NCBI RefSeq assembly: GCF_014898055.3
Contig: NW_023605083.1
Location: 92,777,483 to 92,841,482, forward strand
DNA from: Talpa occidentalis
Taxonomy: Eukaryota > Chordata > Mammalia > Eulipotyphla > Talpidae
Length of the DNA: 64,000 nucleotides
Direction: 5' to 3'
The translations under genes and the position numbers were made by a program. Below are positions 46,667 to 59,510 of this stretch, in pieces. Numbering within the stretch: the stretch's first letter is position 1; each line of letters opens with the position of its first letter. Under the pieces are notes generated by a model that was given only the letters and a program-made list of their open reading frames with translations, was not told where the DNA came from and did not search any database.

Positions 46667-47344
46667 AAAGCTAGCTATTTTTATCTGATAGCAGAGTAGG
46701 TACTATATCATGAACTTGAATGAATATCTAGGCCTGGGTCTCCTCCTCGGTGAAAAGAGTTGAGTAGATGATTTCTCATTCTTTTCAAGTCCTTCCATTC
46801 TCTGAGGATGGTTTTGGGGTTTCCTACTAAATGATGCCAGGGATGGAATGAACTGGGAATAAGTATTAGAAGCAAAGAAAAGAACAGGATGATTCCTAGC
46901 TAAAACTAGAGCAGTTTGAGCTGACAGCTGGGGCTGAGTTTATTGCTTTGGCTCATTACTGTCTTTATGAGCATCTGCCTCATTGCCTCTTGGCCTGGCA
47001 AAGGATTTGCTGAAATAGAAGTCAGTCTGCAAGGACAAGATGGTGAGGCCACAGCATCTCAGTAACTTGGGGTGCTACCTCCTGTAATGAAATATGACCC
47101 CGAATGGGTTGAGTTTGGCTCTGGAATATGCAAGCCCCTTACCCCTTTACCCAGGGGACTCTTAACTCACCAAAAAAGCATTTTCATATGCGGTTTCCTA
47201 TGGGAACAGGCAGGATACCCAGCTCCATGCCTGCCTGTGTTCTTATTCTCTTGTCCAGGGGCACTAATTTATGAAAGAAAGAGGGGTGTGTTTCATAGGA
47301 TAGGAGAATCATGGAAAAGACAGAAAATCAATGAGCTGAGTATC

Positions 47345-48306
47345 TGATTTAAGAAGGTAGAAAAAAAAATTATCAGATAAGCCAAGGGGAAAAAAGAGGG
47401 AGATAAAAATAAGAGCAGAAGTCAATAAACTAGAAAACAAATATTTGACAAAGAGGATCAACCAAAGCAGAAAGCTGGTTGTTTGCAAAGACTAATGAAA
47501 CAATTATCTGGAAAGATTGATCAAGGAAAACAGAGAAGGTACAAATAAATAACACTGGAAAGGAAAAAGAGATTTAACTAGATATCTTGCAGAATTAAAA
47601 AAAATAAGATTATACTGTGACAATTTTACGCTAATACATTTTCAAATAAGTTTACATCAAACCCTTGGAATCTTTCTCATAGACATCAGGGATGATGTGC
47701 GTCAAAATCTCTGTGAAACTAAAGGTAAAACATAAATTGGACCTCATTAAAATTTAGAATTTGGGCTTCAAAGTCTGCTATCAAGACAATGAAAATACAG
47801 CCCCTAGAATGGGAGAAAATACTTATATGTATCTGATAAGAGTCCAGAATGCATAAAATAATCTTTCAACTCAACAACAAAAAAACAACTCTGTCTAAAA
47901 ACAGGCAAAGGACCTGAATAGATATTTCTTCAAAGAAGATAAACAAATGGCCAATAAGCACATGAAAAGATATCAACATCACTCGCCATCAGACAACTGT
48001 AAATCTATGACATACCACTTAAAGCCAAGTAGGGTGCCTATAACCAAAAAGATAGTAACTCTTACATGAAATGTCCATATGCAAACCCATACAGGAAGCA
48101 GATTAGTGGTTACTAAAGATTGAAGGGGGGGGGGAATGAATGGGAATGATTGTTTAATGGGTGTAAAGTTTATTTTAGGGTCCATGAGAATGTTGTGGAA
48201 TTCCATGGTGGTGATGTATGACCTTGTGAATATACGAAAAACCATGGAATTGTTCACTTTCAAATGGTAAATTTTATGATATGTAAATTATATCTTAATT
48301 AAAAAC
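47345..48306 (+). mobile_element. L1M fragment, rearranged
   Basis: Sense old L1: 'aagtcaataaactagaaaac', 'ttgacaaagaggatcaacc', 'atgggagaaaatacttatat', 'acatgaaaagatatcaacat', and a 3' UTR ending 'tatatcttaattaaaa'. Internal deletions, no coding capacity. A poly-G run lies near 48126. Confidence 0.75.
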
Positions 48307-48344
48307 TTGTGGGAAGTGGGAAATCCTTACTAAAATGTAATTCT

Positions 48345-48585
48345 GGCCTCCCTCGTGGTGCAACGGGTTAAGTCTCAGCACTCTGAAGCTATCAGCAGCC
48401 ACTGCAGCACCCACAGGGTGCGGCACACCTCTCCTGTCTCGCCCGAGCAGCATTATTTCAATCAGTCCATCTGTCTGCTCCCCACTCTGTCTCTGGTGTA
48501 TCCTCTCATGCCCCTGCACCTCTGGACTACACCCCAGCATTTGTATGCATAAATAAATAAAATAAATTTTTAAAAATAAATGAAT
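48345..48585 (+). mobile_element. tRNA-derived SINE with internal deletion
   Basis: Sense copy missing the B-box region ('cactgcagcac' joins 'ccacagggtgcgg'). Flanked by aaaatgtaattctg / aaaatgtgtaattctg. Confidence 0.85.
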
Positions 48586-48889
48586 AAAATGTGTAATTCT
48601 GAGCCTCCCTCTGGCTTCCTGAAGCTACATCTCTGAGGGTAGAGCTTAGAAATCTGTTCTTCCCATAATACTTTGGTGAAACCAGTGTGTAGAGAGGTTC
48701 AAGAGTCACTTTCCACTTTCCTGTCAGTAGGCGTTAGGCTTCCAGTTAATAAATGTGAAAAGAATGATGGAAAAGAAAACCATCATTAGGCAAAAAAAGA
48801 AAAGAAAAGAAAAAGCATAGAAAATGTATAGTATCAGAGTTTCCCTACATTCTCAAAAGAAAATAGTGACTTTACTGTGAAGAAGCCAG

Positions 48890-49395
48890 GGAGACGTAGC
48901 AGTCCCCTTCGCCAAGTGGTCAGAGCTGATGTATCCAGTAATGTGGTGTGCTGACGTCTTTCGTCATCTGATGTGATACACAGAGAAGGATCCAACATAC
49001 ATCCTATGGGATCTTGCTGAATTTAATCTTGAAGAAGCAGCAAATAATCCCAAGTGAGAGACATACTACAAAATGACTGGCCTTTCTCTTTAAGATTGCC
49101 AAGGTCATAAAAAACTGGGGGACTGTCACAGACTAGAGGAGACTTGAGACCAAAATGTGGTGTCAAAATCTGGATTGGATCCATCCTGGACCAGTAAAAG
49201 ACATTAGTGATTAGTGGGACAGTTCATGACATTTTAATAAGGTTTGTAGATTGGATCTCAGTCTTTTGGCTTTGGTAATTGTGGGATGGGGATATAGGTA
49301 TTCACATTTGGGAGACACAGGAATTCTTTGCATGATTCTGCAATTTTTAAAAAATCTAACCTTTTTTTCAAATTGAAAAATTAAAAAGCAATCAC
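48890..49395 (+). mobile_element. Probable L1M 3' UTR
   Basis: The words 'catcctggaccagtaaaaga', 'cattttaataaggtttgtag' and 'ttggtaattgtgggatggg' resemble the 3' ends of old L1 elements. Limits approximate. Confidence 0.5.
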
Positions 49396-49439
49396 CATTT
49401 TGGAGTCATTGGTATAAACCATTAGTGGGACAGAGAGAA

Positions 49440-49650
49440 AGTAGGCTTTGGAATCTGATGGGCCTTAGCCAGTGACTCTGCTTCACTTCCTACCAGAGAG
49501 GTCTTGGGCCTTGAGCCTCTCAGTCTCAGCTCCTCAACTGTGAAATGGGATTGCAGATGTGTTAATGAAAGGATGTATGTGGAGTGCTGAGGACAGTGCC
49601 TCCTTGTATCTACGGCTCACTCAGGAAATGCTAGTCCCTATTCATCAGCT
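49440..49650 (+). mobile_element. MIR SINE
   Basis: Sense MIR: 'aggctttggaatctgatggg', 'tcttgggccttgagcctctc' and 'tcctcaactgtgaaatggga'. Confidence 0.75.
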
Positions 49651-50599
49651 TCAAGACCCTCTTGCCTTGGAGGAGAGAATCAATCTCTGGGCTGGGCTGT
49701 TCAGGCCTGGCAAGCGACCCTCGACACACCAAGGCCTGGCAGCTGAGAAAAGGTGCATCATGGGAGAGGTGGGATTTGCCCCAGGTTGAGATGGGGAAAG
49801 CAGCCTGTCCTGGGGAGCATTCTCACATGTTCTCCTTGGCAGGCCGCTAAAAGTCGCACCAACTTCAAACAAAAAGGATTTTCAGACACAAAGGCTCAAC
49901 CTGGCCGGTGCCAGGCTGGACTTGGCATTGGAATTTAGAAATCCAAGTCCTTGGCGCTCACAGACGAGCCATACCATCCCGGTAGCTCTGCTGCCTCCAC
50001 TCTGGAAATGCCAAGAACCTAAGGTACAGCCCTCCTCCCAGGCCTGCTCTCTTTGTTGACCCCGGGTCCAAATTAATTGGAGTTAAATACGAGCCAGTTC
50101 CCCCCAGGGTCTCCTCTGCTGACATCTGAGCCCGGGCTGCAGGCCCAAAGGTGGTGTCCTTCCACAGGTCTCCACTTCTCACTCCCCCTCACTTTGTAGC
50201 ACAGAACAGAAGGGGGTATGTGTGCCCGCACTTGGGCATGTGCTGGGGTGGTTTTCCTAATTGATTATTTTACAACAAAACGATGCAGGTAGTGTTAACT
50301 TCTCATCAGCCCTGGCACTTTAGTTTTCCAGTCTGTACTGTGTGTTGTGTTACTTGGGTCCCCGTGTGACTAGAGAAATACAAGAGGGTGAGTCTGAATT
50401 AAAGACACCATTGTAGAATATTGGAATGACAAAGTGTATTTTCAAAAGTGTTTTCCTGATGACCTGGCACTGCCCCTTCTGAGTGTATACCTTAGAGAAA
50501 CACACAGGTGCACAGAAAGTCACATGCAAGTGTTTGTCCCAGATTTATAGATCTCGTTCTATCTCAGTCACCTTTATTTTATTCCCTTTCTCTCGCTTT

Positions 50600-50646
50600 C
50601 CCTCCCTCCCTCCCTTTATCCATCATCCATCCATCCATCCATGAAT
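50600..50646. repeat. (CCCT)n/(CATC)n microsatellite
   Basis: Tetranucleotide run: ccctccctccct followed by catccatccatc. Confidence 0.9.
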
Positions 50647-51002
50647 GAGAACACAGCTTAAATGTCAATCAGCAATACCAGCAAGATTGCAAAATATACA
50701 GATGTATTCATACCCATGGACAGGAGAATATGATATTATTTATGTATCAAAATGAATCCATGCTGCCTCCATTGCTGAAGTCTGGTGCTCCCCTGAGCTG
50801 ATGGACTTTCTTCCCATCTCCTCTATCCCTGTAAGCACAGAGTTCACTCTCAAGAGTTGCTTTTGGAATAGCATTGGTTTCAGGAAATGTGTGACTTAAC
50901 CTAGTTTGCTGTTATTATGTGGATTATTAACTTAATCCATTAAATTAATGAAGAACCAGGCCTGGAGTTGATTCTTTTTCAGTGCTGAACTGGACCATGT
51001 AA

Positions 51003-51215
51003 TTGGCAAACTCAAGCCTGTGGGCCAAATTCTGCCTATTGCCTGTTTTGTAAATAAACTCTTATTGGAACACAGCCACTCCCATTTGTTTATGTATTGT
51101 CTGTGGCTGCATTCAGTACAACAGCAGAGTGGAATAGTTGCAACAGAGACACTACGGCCTGGAAAGTCTAAAATAGTTATAATTGGGCCCTCTACAGAAA
51201 AATTTTGTTGAACTT
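51003..51215 (+). mobile_element. hAT-type DNA transposon relic
   Basis: The pattern 'ggcaaactcaagcctgtggg', 'ttgtaaataaactcttattg', 'gaacacagccactcccattt' and 'tgtctgtggctgcattc', ending with the inverted partner 'aaattttgttgaactt', is a common mammalian non-autonomous element. I cannot name the exact subfamily. Confidence 0.65.
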
Positions 51216-53094
51216 TGTTCTCAACCCTTCTCCCCAGACCAGCCCCCTTTCTTCCAATACCTGGGGAATATTGAAAGGAATTGATGACCTTGCTGCTGTG
51301 TGACTCAGTGGGGGAACAGCTCTTTGTAAGCCTGGACTAGTGATTACTTTATGACAAATTAATCATTAAGAAAGTCACTGCATGCTTCTGCCTTTCTAAC
51401 ACATTGATCTGCACCCTATCAAATGTGGGCATCAGCTGATAGACTTTCCAAAATGCTTTATTCCCTGAATACCCTTCCCCCAAACCCCCTAGCAGACACC
51501 AAGGTCAGTCCTCTGGTTGTTATCTTTGTGTCTTCAGAATCTAACAGAACATTGGCACATAGCAGGTGTTTAATAAACACAGCAGGCAAATGCGTCAACG
51601 AGAAGTATTTAAAATACAGAGTCAGCATCTGTCTCTTGCCCCTGGGTGGCCTGTTCAGAGACTATTGCCTAAGGAAATTTATTCATCTACATGAAATGAT
51701 CAGCAAGCAAATGACTCATGGATTTAGCACGTCATGAGTGAAAAGGGGGTGTCTTGCCTTTCTTCAAGGGGAATGGAGGGAAGTGGCAGGTGAGCTCGAT
51801 AAGGTTTGGAGCAGGCCCCTCTTGCCAAGAATGCCTTGGTCCCCCCCAGGTCTATCATGTTTGAAGGCTGCAGATACGCCTTTCTCAGAGGCTGGATGGG
51901 CAACCATTTGCTTTGACTGGAATCTCCATCAGGTGCCATATGATTTTTGTAGGTTGTGTATAGGAAATGCAAGGCTGCCATGAAGGAGACTCTAGTCTGA
52001 TGGGAACTAAGGGGCAGACAGCAAACACGATTCTCTCTCCCAGAGAACCTAGCAACTGGCTTAGCATTTCAGAGGGTTTTTGTCTGATTCACAGGCTAAT
52101 TTCAGCAGCAGGGTGATTATCTAGAACAATGTGCCACACAGAGTGACGTCCCTGACAAGCTAAAACGTTAACTTCGGGAGAAATCACTTACTCAGGCCTG
52201 TCGACAGTGGGAAACAGAAGAAGCATAAGAGATCTCGGCACGGGTGCCCCTGCCCAGGTTCGTCCCACCTGCTCATGGGAATGGCTGGCGCTTTCTCTTT
52301 GAACTGGGATGGAGAGCAAAGTAAGGGGGGGGGGGTAAGGGAAGGATTAACCCCCCTGTTTGTTCTATAATGGGGATATTCATCTTGCCTTGTAGACCGG
52401 GCCTTTTCATTAGAATGAAAAAGTTTCCCCCATGCAGTATTTATCAAAAGGTGCCCTTATGAGGCAGAGAGGGGGAGAGAGAGAAATTCTTCGGAACAAG
52501 AGTCGGAGAATGAGAATACATGCTAAATATCTGAAGTGAGAGGGCAAGTTGAGTTTGGCGAACGAGGAGGGAGATGATGCCAGCTGGTGGAGGGGGGTTT
52601 CGGGGGCTGTGTTTAGGCCCCAGCTTCTCGCCTGGCCCTGCGGCCACTGCTCACAGCCCTTCCGTCGGGAACAACCTCCAGCCGGGCAGCACAACAAGAG
52701 CTTTGGGATGCTAATGGCCCTTTAGGAATGCTAAATGGAGCATTTCTGTCGCAACAAAGGGGCAAAATGAGGGGAGAAAGGAATTTTAGTTTTGAAGTTT
52801 CCTTAGGGGAGGACCAAACAATGGTGTTTTAAATGGACAGCCTAAAAGTTTTATCTGTGTTATGAAAAAGAAGAATAAAGTGCACATGCCTTTTGGCAGC
52901 ATCTTGGTTGGGTTAAATGTGTGCCAGAGTGGATCTGGAAAGTGGGACTGGAGTTTGTTGGGTTTCATTCCCGCTGGGCACAGGGCAGTAATGGGCTGAG
53001 CAGAGGATTGCTAGCTTGGTGGGGCTGACCTGAGGCACTTACACCAGCCTTGCCGCCTTCATCCCACCACTCACTCATTCCTTCACACACTGCT

Positions 53095-53230
53095 GCACTC
53101 AGTCCATTCATTCAGTTGTCTCTTTGCTCATTCACTGATTCATTCATTCATACAGTTAGTCGTTCATGCATACATTTATTTAGACTTCATTCACTTATTC
53201 ATTTTCTCATTCATTCGTCCATTCAATAAT
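53095..53230. repeat. Degenerate (TCAT)n array
   Basis: Repeated ttcattcattca words with substitutions over ~135 bp. Confidence 0.85.
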
Positions 53231-54080
53231 CAGTGACCCTCTGGGTCACTGGTGACATCAGGAAGGCTTGCTTACTGCTGGTGAGCAGCTTGGAGGGTGG
53301 ACCGGGCTGCGGGGAGAACTGGTGGCAGGAAGCCCATTGCAGACTGGGGCTGGCATCCAGGAGGCGGCTTGCCTGGGTTAGGGGCTAGGGGATGGGAAGA
53401 TGGGAGGTGGTTTTTTGAGGGAAGAGCTGATGGGATTGGGGTTGATCCAAGATCAGGTTTGGAGAGTAGCTGGTGAGAGAGTCGAGAGAAGTACCGCACG
53501 TGTGTGCTTGCTGGGTGTTCATCCACTCAGCAGCCTAGCAGAGGTCCTCGTGATACTGTAGTGCGTGCCTTCTTGTCCTGCACGCTTTCATAGAACCTCA
53601 GTGGGGAAAGCTGGTAAAAGCTGAGTGGTTCTGGTTGAAGGAGGCCTTGATGAAGGGGAATAGGTTTGGAGTGCATCATCCTTGTCACCCCCAAAAGTCC
53701 CCATAGGGGCTAGGAAGGAGAGGACGGACACCATACCTAGTATAGGAATCTGCACATACACACACAGCATAGGCCACATGCAAACACCATGTGATTAATA
53801 ATCTATTCTTTGAATTGAAACTCTTGTTTTGAACTGAGAGTTCTGCCCCAGTGATGCCTAAAGAAGTATTGGACATTAATGCCATCAGGAGATCAAAGGT
53901 GTTTTGCCAGGCAAAACGTTGTTTTCCTGGGTCAAGATGACCAAGGAGGCCACCACCCATAATGGGAAGTTCACTATGATTAACTGTGTTTGCTTAGTTC
54001 ACTAGAGAAAGGCCAGCTTGAGATGAGATGTAAGAATGGGCTATTAGGGTACAATACCCCCATTCTCTCAGATCACCGAC

Positions 54081-54136
54081 TTTCTGATATAAAATACGCG
54101 TTATAGACCTTCTGATATAAAATACGCGTTATAGAT
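54081..54136. repeat. 28-bp tandem duplication
   Basis: The unit ttctgatataaaatacgcg plus ttataga occurs twice head to tail (54081-54108, 54109-54136), differing only at the ends. It contains the MluI-type palindrome acgcgt. Confidence 0.95.
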
Positions 54137-54826
54137 TCAATTCCTTTCTCTGCTCAATTGACTTCCAGCAGCGACAGGCAGCCCGACCCTGGCACTTTCT
54201 GGTTACTCTATCACCACCACTCCCAAGGACCAAAGGACCCCTAGGGCCCTAGGGAACACAGTTTGTGAGGACAGGCCCAGGACCCACTTATACAACCTTT
54301 TATATTTGGCCCCACTGAATTTATTATGTAAACAGCAGATGAATGGGTATGTTAGCTGAAATAATTTCATCACTTTAATCCTCAGTTTGATGAGTAGCAG
54401 GTTGATGACATACAGATCCCGTGATGACCCCCTTGAGTCTGTTTGCTAGTGATTGCCCAGGACTCTCACTGTCTTGTTTGTTTTTGTTCTTCCTGCTGAT
54501 TTGCTTTCCAGGGATGGTCGTGTGTCCTGTCCACCTCTGTCTTGGTGATCCCTTCTCATTCCACTTAACATACCTTCATCTCCCTGTTTTCATTTATTCT
54601 CTGGTATTTTCCATTCCCTAAGCCTTGGCTGCTCTTTCTTCCTTGTTTTTACGATTCATCTGCTGATTACAGTTTACAAAACACCTCTGTAAAGTCCTCA
54701 GGCAGAAGGCAGTATGGTTGACCACCATTCAGGCTCACACCAGCCTGCCACTATCAGGTCAGAGAGGTTCCACGTAGGAAAATTTTCTGGAAATTTAAGC
54801 ATTGTTCTTTTGAGTGCCACATTTTT

Positions 54827-55149
54827 TTTTTTTTTAAATTTTTTTTTTTTTAATAGAGGCATGCTTTATTTATTTATTTGTTTGTTTGTTTGTTTTGTTT
54901 ATACATGCACTGGGTACAGTCAGAAGCGCGGGAGGGTGAGAGAATTCACCAAAGCCAGAGCGGGGAACAGAGCAGGCAGAAGGACCGAAGTACACTGCTG
55001 AGAGGAGCAGCGGGCGGCAGGAGAGGTCTGCGCGCCATGTGGGACCCTCCTCTGGTGGCCGGGGAGCAGCCGGGGATCAAACCGGCGCTGCAGAGGCCGC
55101 GGGCAGCTTCGCAACCCAGCGCTCAACCACTGCGCCACCGGGGAGGCCC
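54827..55149 (-). mobile_element. tRNA-derived SINE, GC-rich subfamily
   Basis: Long minus-strand copy with an expanded tail (attt, gttt repeats at 54865-54900), 'cagtcagaagcgcgggaggg' and a complete head. Target repeat tgagtgccacattttt on both sides. It retains a 'cccctccggccacc'-like segment that other copies have lost. Confidence 0.95.
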
Positions 55150-55684
55150 TTGAGTGCCACATTTTTTACTTCATCTTAATCCTTCCGAATACCAACTTTT
55201 CTGAAATCCATTTTGTTCTTACCTGCCTTTTAAGAGCACCCCGTATATAACCTAGCTTTTTCTCAGTGATTCAGGTCCTTCCTCATGGACATCAGACACT
55301 GCATTAGGTAAAGGTAGTATATGGAAAAGTGCATAACTCTCCATGTTTTGGTCCTAAAAGACCTTAGGTGATCAAGTCCTAAGAGTTAGTGTCTTATGTT
55401 GTAAGACTCACTTTTCATATCCATTAGTCTGGAATAATAGTACCTGTCTAATAGGATTTGGGTGAGGTTTAGGACCTATATAGGATATTTGACGCATGGT
55501 AGGCTCTCAAAAAGGTAACTTAATGACAAGAATGAAAAATGTCAATAGATATTAGGGAGGTTGGGTGTTTTCTGTTGTGAGTTCTTTTATTTGTTCAACC
55601 TGATTTTGAGTTTTGAACCCCAGGTATAAGGCACCCCCTCTACTTTAGTGTTTGTTTTTAAGGAGTTGAGGGAAAATGAACACA

Positions 55685-55905
55685 AATGATGGTTTAGTGG
55701 TTTAAGAGTCCACATTTTGGAGTCAGACTACCTGGGGTCTAATCCTGGCTCTGCTTCTTTCTGGCCATGTGACTTTTGCCAAGTTTTTAAATTTCTCTGC
55801 ATCAGTTTAGTCATCTGAAAAATGATGATAATGGTATTAATTGAGTTAATACATGTAAAGCACTTAGCAAAATGTATTATCATTGATTGTGATGCCTACT
55901 TAATA
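55685..55905 (+). mobile_element. MIR SINE
   Basis: Sense, near complete: 'gtggtttaagagtccacatt', 'cctggctctgcttctttctg', 'catgtgacttttgccaag' and 'gtaaagcacttagcaaaatg'. Confidence 0.85.
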
Positions 55906-56039
55906 TGTGGCAGGCACAGCCCTGGGGCTTGGGTATAATAGGAGGGTGTAGCATGAGGTTCCTCCCCACAAACAACCCTGATGGAAAATGGAGCAAATAC
56001 TAATTGAGGAACTTACGCAGGTAACTCAAAAAGTCAACT

Positions 56040-56820
56040 AATCGCACTCCTTTTTATACCTAAAATAATGAAAAATAAGTCAAACAGAATCTTGTACGTT
56101 AACATTTATTATTCACTATAGCTAAAACTATGGAAAGAATCCAAGCATCCATTGGTGGATGAATGGATAAACTCAATCTGACATAGTCATACAATGGAAT
56201 ATTACTCAGCCATAAAAAGAATGAAGTTCTGAGGCTCCCTGGTGGCACAGGGGATTAATTCTCAGCACTATGAGGTTATCCAAAGCCACTGCAGCACAAG
56301 TTCGATCCCCACACAGGGAGCTAACCCAAATGGCACAGCAGACCTCTCCTGTCTCTCCCGCTGCTCTCTCAGTAGTGTATTTCAGTAGATCTGCCTCTTT
56401 TGCTCCCCACTCTGTCTCTGGTGCATCCTCTCACCCTCCAGCACCTCTGGCCTCCATTCCAGCTCTTATATGCATAAATAAATCAAATAAATCTTTTAAA
56501 AAAATGAAGTTCTGATGAACCACAAAAACATTATGCTAAGTAAAAGAAGCCAGACACAATAGGTCACAAATTGTATGACTCCATTTATGTGAAATATTCA
56601 GAATAGCAAACCCATAGAAACAGAAATCAGATTAGTTTTTGAAAGGGAGGGGGAAATAGGGACTGACTCTTTCATGGGCCTCCTTTGGAGGTGATTAAAT
56701 GTTTTGGAATTAGACAGAGGTGATCGTTGTACAACAGTGTGTATGTACTAATTGTCATTCAGTCCTACACTGTAAGAGGTTAATTTTACGTTATGTGAAT
56801 TTCACCTCAACTGAGAAAAA
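56040..56820 (+). mobile_element. L1M 3' segment, split by a SINE
   Basis: Sense old L1: 'caagcatccattggtggatg', 'caatggaatattactcagcc', then 'attatgctaagtaaaagaag' and a 3' UTR. A SINE separates the halves at 56231-56502. Non-coding. Confidence 0.8.
56231..56502 (+). mobile_element. tRNA-derived SINE inside an L1
   Basis: Complete sense copy, target repeat aatgaagttctga on both sides. Confidence 0.95.
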
Positions 56821-56829
56821 GGATTCATG

Positions 56830-57660
56830 CAGCTGGGAAGCCCCCCAAGGGCAAGTCCAAGCTAACAGGGCCTTGAAGGCCAGGGAGGGGAGTGGCAGGG
56901 TGATAAGAATGACATTGGTCAGAAAACTGGACTCCCACACTCGGGATGCAAGTGCAGTGGTGTGTGTGCATATTTGTACATAAATAGTTGCCATTATGAT
57001 TAGGGTAGGTTATATAAGGATGAAAATATATTTTATAACAGAAGCTACATTAACATTAACTGCTCAATGGACAGCAACAGGCTTTGGGAAGAGTGCAGCC
57101 AACAGCACAGGGAGCCAGTGCTCCTTGCAGACACTGTCTTTCAGCTATTCTGTTGGCTACAGTTAGCCAACACTCACTTGGGGTAACAAGGAGCAGGCAA
57201 CAAAGCTATAGGAGAAAGATGTAATTTAAAAAGCATAAAATTGAGAAAATTACAACTTGTTTTTCTGCTATAATTTCCTTAATGGAGTCACCTTAGGTTG
57301 TTTGCTTCACTCTGGCGAAAGATCCCCATGTCCTGTTGTAGTGGTGGGACCCTGCAGTCTGGCTAACAGAGCTGAAGACTTAGAAGAGGTAGGGAGGCTG
57401 TAGCCCTTGCCTAGAAAATAAAGGATTTCAGGAGCAGTAGAAAAATGGGTCCAGGGAGGTGGCAGATTGTTGGCAGCTGAGTACAATTAGTGATGATAGC
57501 CCAAAGGGAAAAGGGGAGCTGGCATTTTCAGGGAAAGCCAGTCCTTTAGTGAGAACCCAGGCTCCCCGTTGGAGCAGTAGGGAATGAAACAGAGGGCAGC
57601 ACAGGCAAGATGGAAAACAGGGTAAGAAAAGTGGGATTTATGTTGGTAAGAAATTGTTCA
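56830..57660. other. Intron 2, nothing recognised
   Basis: No named repeat or gene seen. Confidence 0.4.
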
Positions 57661-57664
57661 CGTT

Positions 57665-57810
57665 AGCATCTCTCAGTGTCAAAGATTGCTGGGGCTTCCT
57701 CCAGAGACTCAGCAGGTCTGGAATGGGACTCCAGAATTTGCATTTCTAACAAGTTCCCAGGTGGTGCTGATGCTGCTGGTTTGGGACCATACCTGGGGGA
57801 CCACTGATAG
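57665..57810 (-). mobile_element. MER5A-like hAT relic
   Basis: The order 'actcagcaggtctggaatgg', 'ccagaatttgcatttctaac' and 'aagttcccaggtggtgctga' is the MER5A pattern. Confidence 0.7.
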
Positions 57811-57837
57811 TCGGGAACTAGGACCAGCATTTATTTT

Positions 57838-58098
57838 AATTTTTTTTAAAGATTCGTTTATTCATGAATATTAAAACAGGCCAGAGGTGCGGAGGGTTAA
57901 AGGATTCACCAGAGACAGAATGGGGAGCATAACAGGCATATCCACTGAAATACACTGTTGAGGGGAGCAGCAGGCAAGATAGGAGAGGTCTGCTGCGCCA
58001 TGTGGGTTGCTCCCTGGCTGGGGATTGAACTCGTGCTGCAGAGGCTGCAGATACTTTCATAGTGCTGTGCTTAACCCCTTGCGCCACCAGGGAGGCCC
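57838..58098 (-). mobile_element. tRNA-derived SINE
   Basis: Complete minus-strand copy with a small deletion replacing 'agctggggtgta' after the A-tail. Confidence 0.9.
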
Positions 58099-58403
58099 TA
58101 GCCTCCTGATGACATAGTGTAAACCGTGGCCACTGAATCTAGCCCTGAGAGCAATAACCCATTAAATCATGTGGTTTTGTTCCTCAGTCACATATCTTAG
58201 TACATCTTTAAACCTGGATGCGCAACCTGCTAACAAAAAAATCTTTGAGATTATTTTTATGACAGCCACAGACTTCCTTAGTATGACGTTTCCCAGTGTC
58301 AGGTTGTGGCCTGTGGCCTAATCAAAGATTTTATGCCCCTTTCAGTGATGGAAAAGCAATCTAGAAAAATATTTCTGCGCCTAAAGTCTTGCCTTTTCAG
58401 GAT

Positions 58404-58674
58404 TTTTTTTTTTTTTAAAGATGTATTTATTTTTTTATACTAGCACTGGGTACAGTCAGAAGCACGGGAGGGTGAGAGAATTCACCAGAGCCAGAACGGG
58501 GAACAGAACAGGCAGACTGATGAAATACACTACTGAGGGGAGCAGGGGGCATGGCAGGAGAGGTCTGTGTGCTATGTGGGACCCTCACCGGCGGCTGGGG
58601 ATTGAACTGGCGCTGCAGAGGCTGCAGGCAGCTTCACAGCCCAACGCTCAACCGTTGCACCACCAGGTGAGGCC
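58404..58674 (-). mobile_element. tRNA-derived SINE, GC-rich subfamily
   Basis: Minus-strand copy: 'cagtcagaagcacgggaggg' and 'gaggctgcaggcagcttcac'. Target repeat ccttttcaggat on both sides. Confidence 0.95.
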
Positions 58675-58849
58675 CTTTTCAGGATGTTTTAATGAGTTAT
58701 GAGTATTGAACAGAATAGTTGAACTTAGACCCTTTTTGGAAATTTCTGACAGATTATTGAGCCAGAGTATTTCTCGAGCTTTTTGACACATTTTTTGAGC
58801 CCCCTAACCAATATCCCTCTACAGAAAGATGACTTCTCCAGGTGTGCAT

Positions 58850-59510
58850 TTAACACTTGCTTCTTTGCAGCCAGCTATGGGAAAAAGCCCTCCCACCCAT
58901 GGTTTCAAAAGGTTTTGAAATGCTAATTCACAGCCATGAAATATTCTGACAGCCTGGAATGTTATTCAGGGCAATCAGGCACCTTGATTATTACAGAAGT
59001 GTGAAAGGTAAATTGCTGCTACCCAAGAAGTCACCCTGCTTTTCAAGAGAAAGCTCAGGAAAATAGCACATAAAATTACGTTCAGGCATTACATTTCATG
59101 CTCCATGTGATGAGGATACCTGAATGACACCCTGTGTATCTGTCGGTGTGACAATGTCAACTCATAGTAGAAATCGAACAGCATTTGCCAGCATTGTCTT
59201 TATGTTAGAAAAAGAAATAAAGGGTAGTGGAAAACATTTTCAGCATTTGTTACATGTGTATCTAAAATCTGAAAGCACATCTTCTTGAACTTTAATTTTC
59301 CTTTTTCCACAGAGAAATCTTGCCCAAGAGAAAAGAATATCAATGCCCCCTTTTTTTAAAGGGAAGATTCTAATTTTCATCCATTCTGTAGACTTTTAAA
59401 TTATTTATTTATTTATTTATTTTTGTCTGTAGCCTTTTTAAGCTATCATTAATAACCTTTAAAGCTTTGTTGTCTTTTTGCCGCCATGAAAGCCAAATGG
59501 AGTTTCTCCA
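58850..59510. promoter_or_regulatory. Repeat-free block, candidate conserved element
   Basis: About 650 bp without any repeat that I recognise, of mixed composition with words such as 'gcaccttgattattacagaa' and 'aaattacgttcaggc'. Candidate intronic enhancer by texture only. Confidence 0.25.
59405..59430. repeat. (ATTT)n run
   Basis: Six atttattt-type units. Confidence 0.85.

Larger units (their letters stand above)
51215..54800. other. Intron 2, mostly unique DNA
   Basis: No SINE in this stretch. It contains tetranucleotide and 28-bp repeats listed separately, and a poly-G run at about 52326. The block 52100-52780 reads like unique, possibly conserved, DNA. Confidence 0.4.

Noticed and set aside
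4571..58098. tRNA-like A/B boxes in many places
   Set aside because: They are heads of SINE copies followed by the SINE body and A-tail, not tRNA genes. No cloverleaf with a proper acceptor stem was seen.
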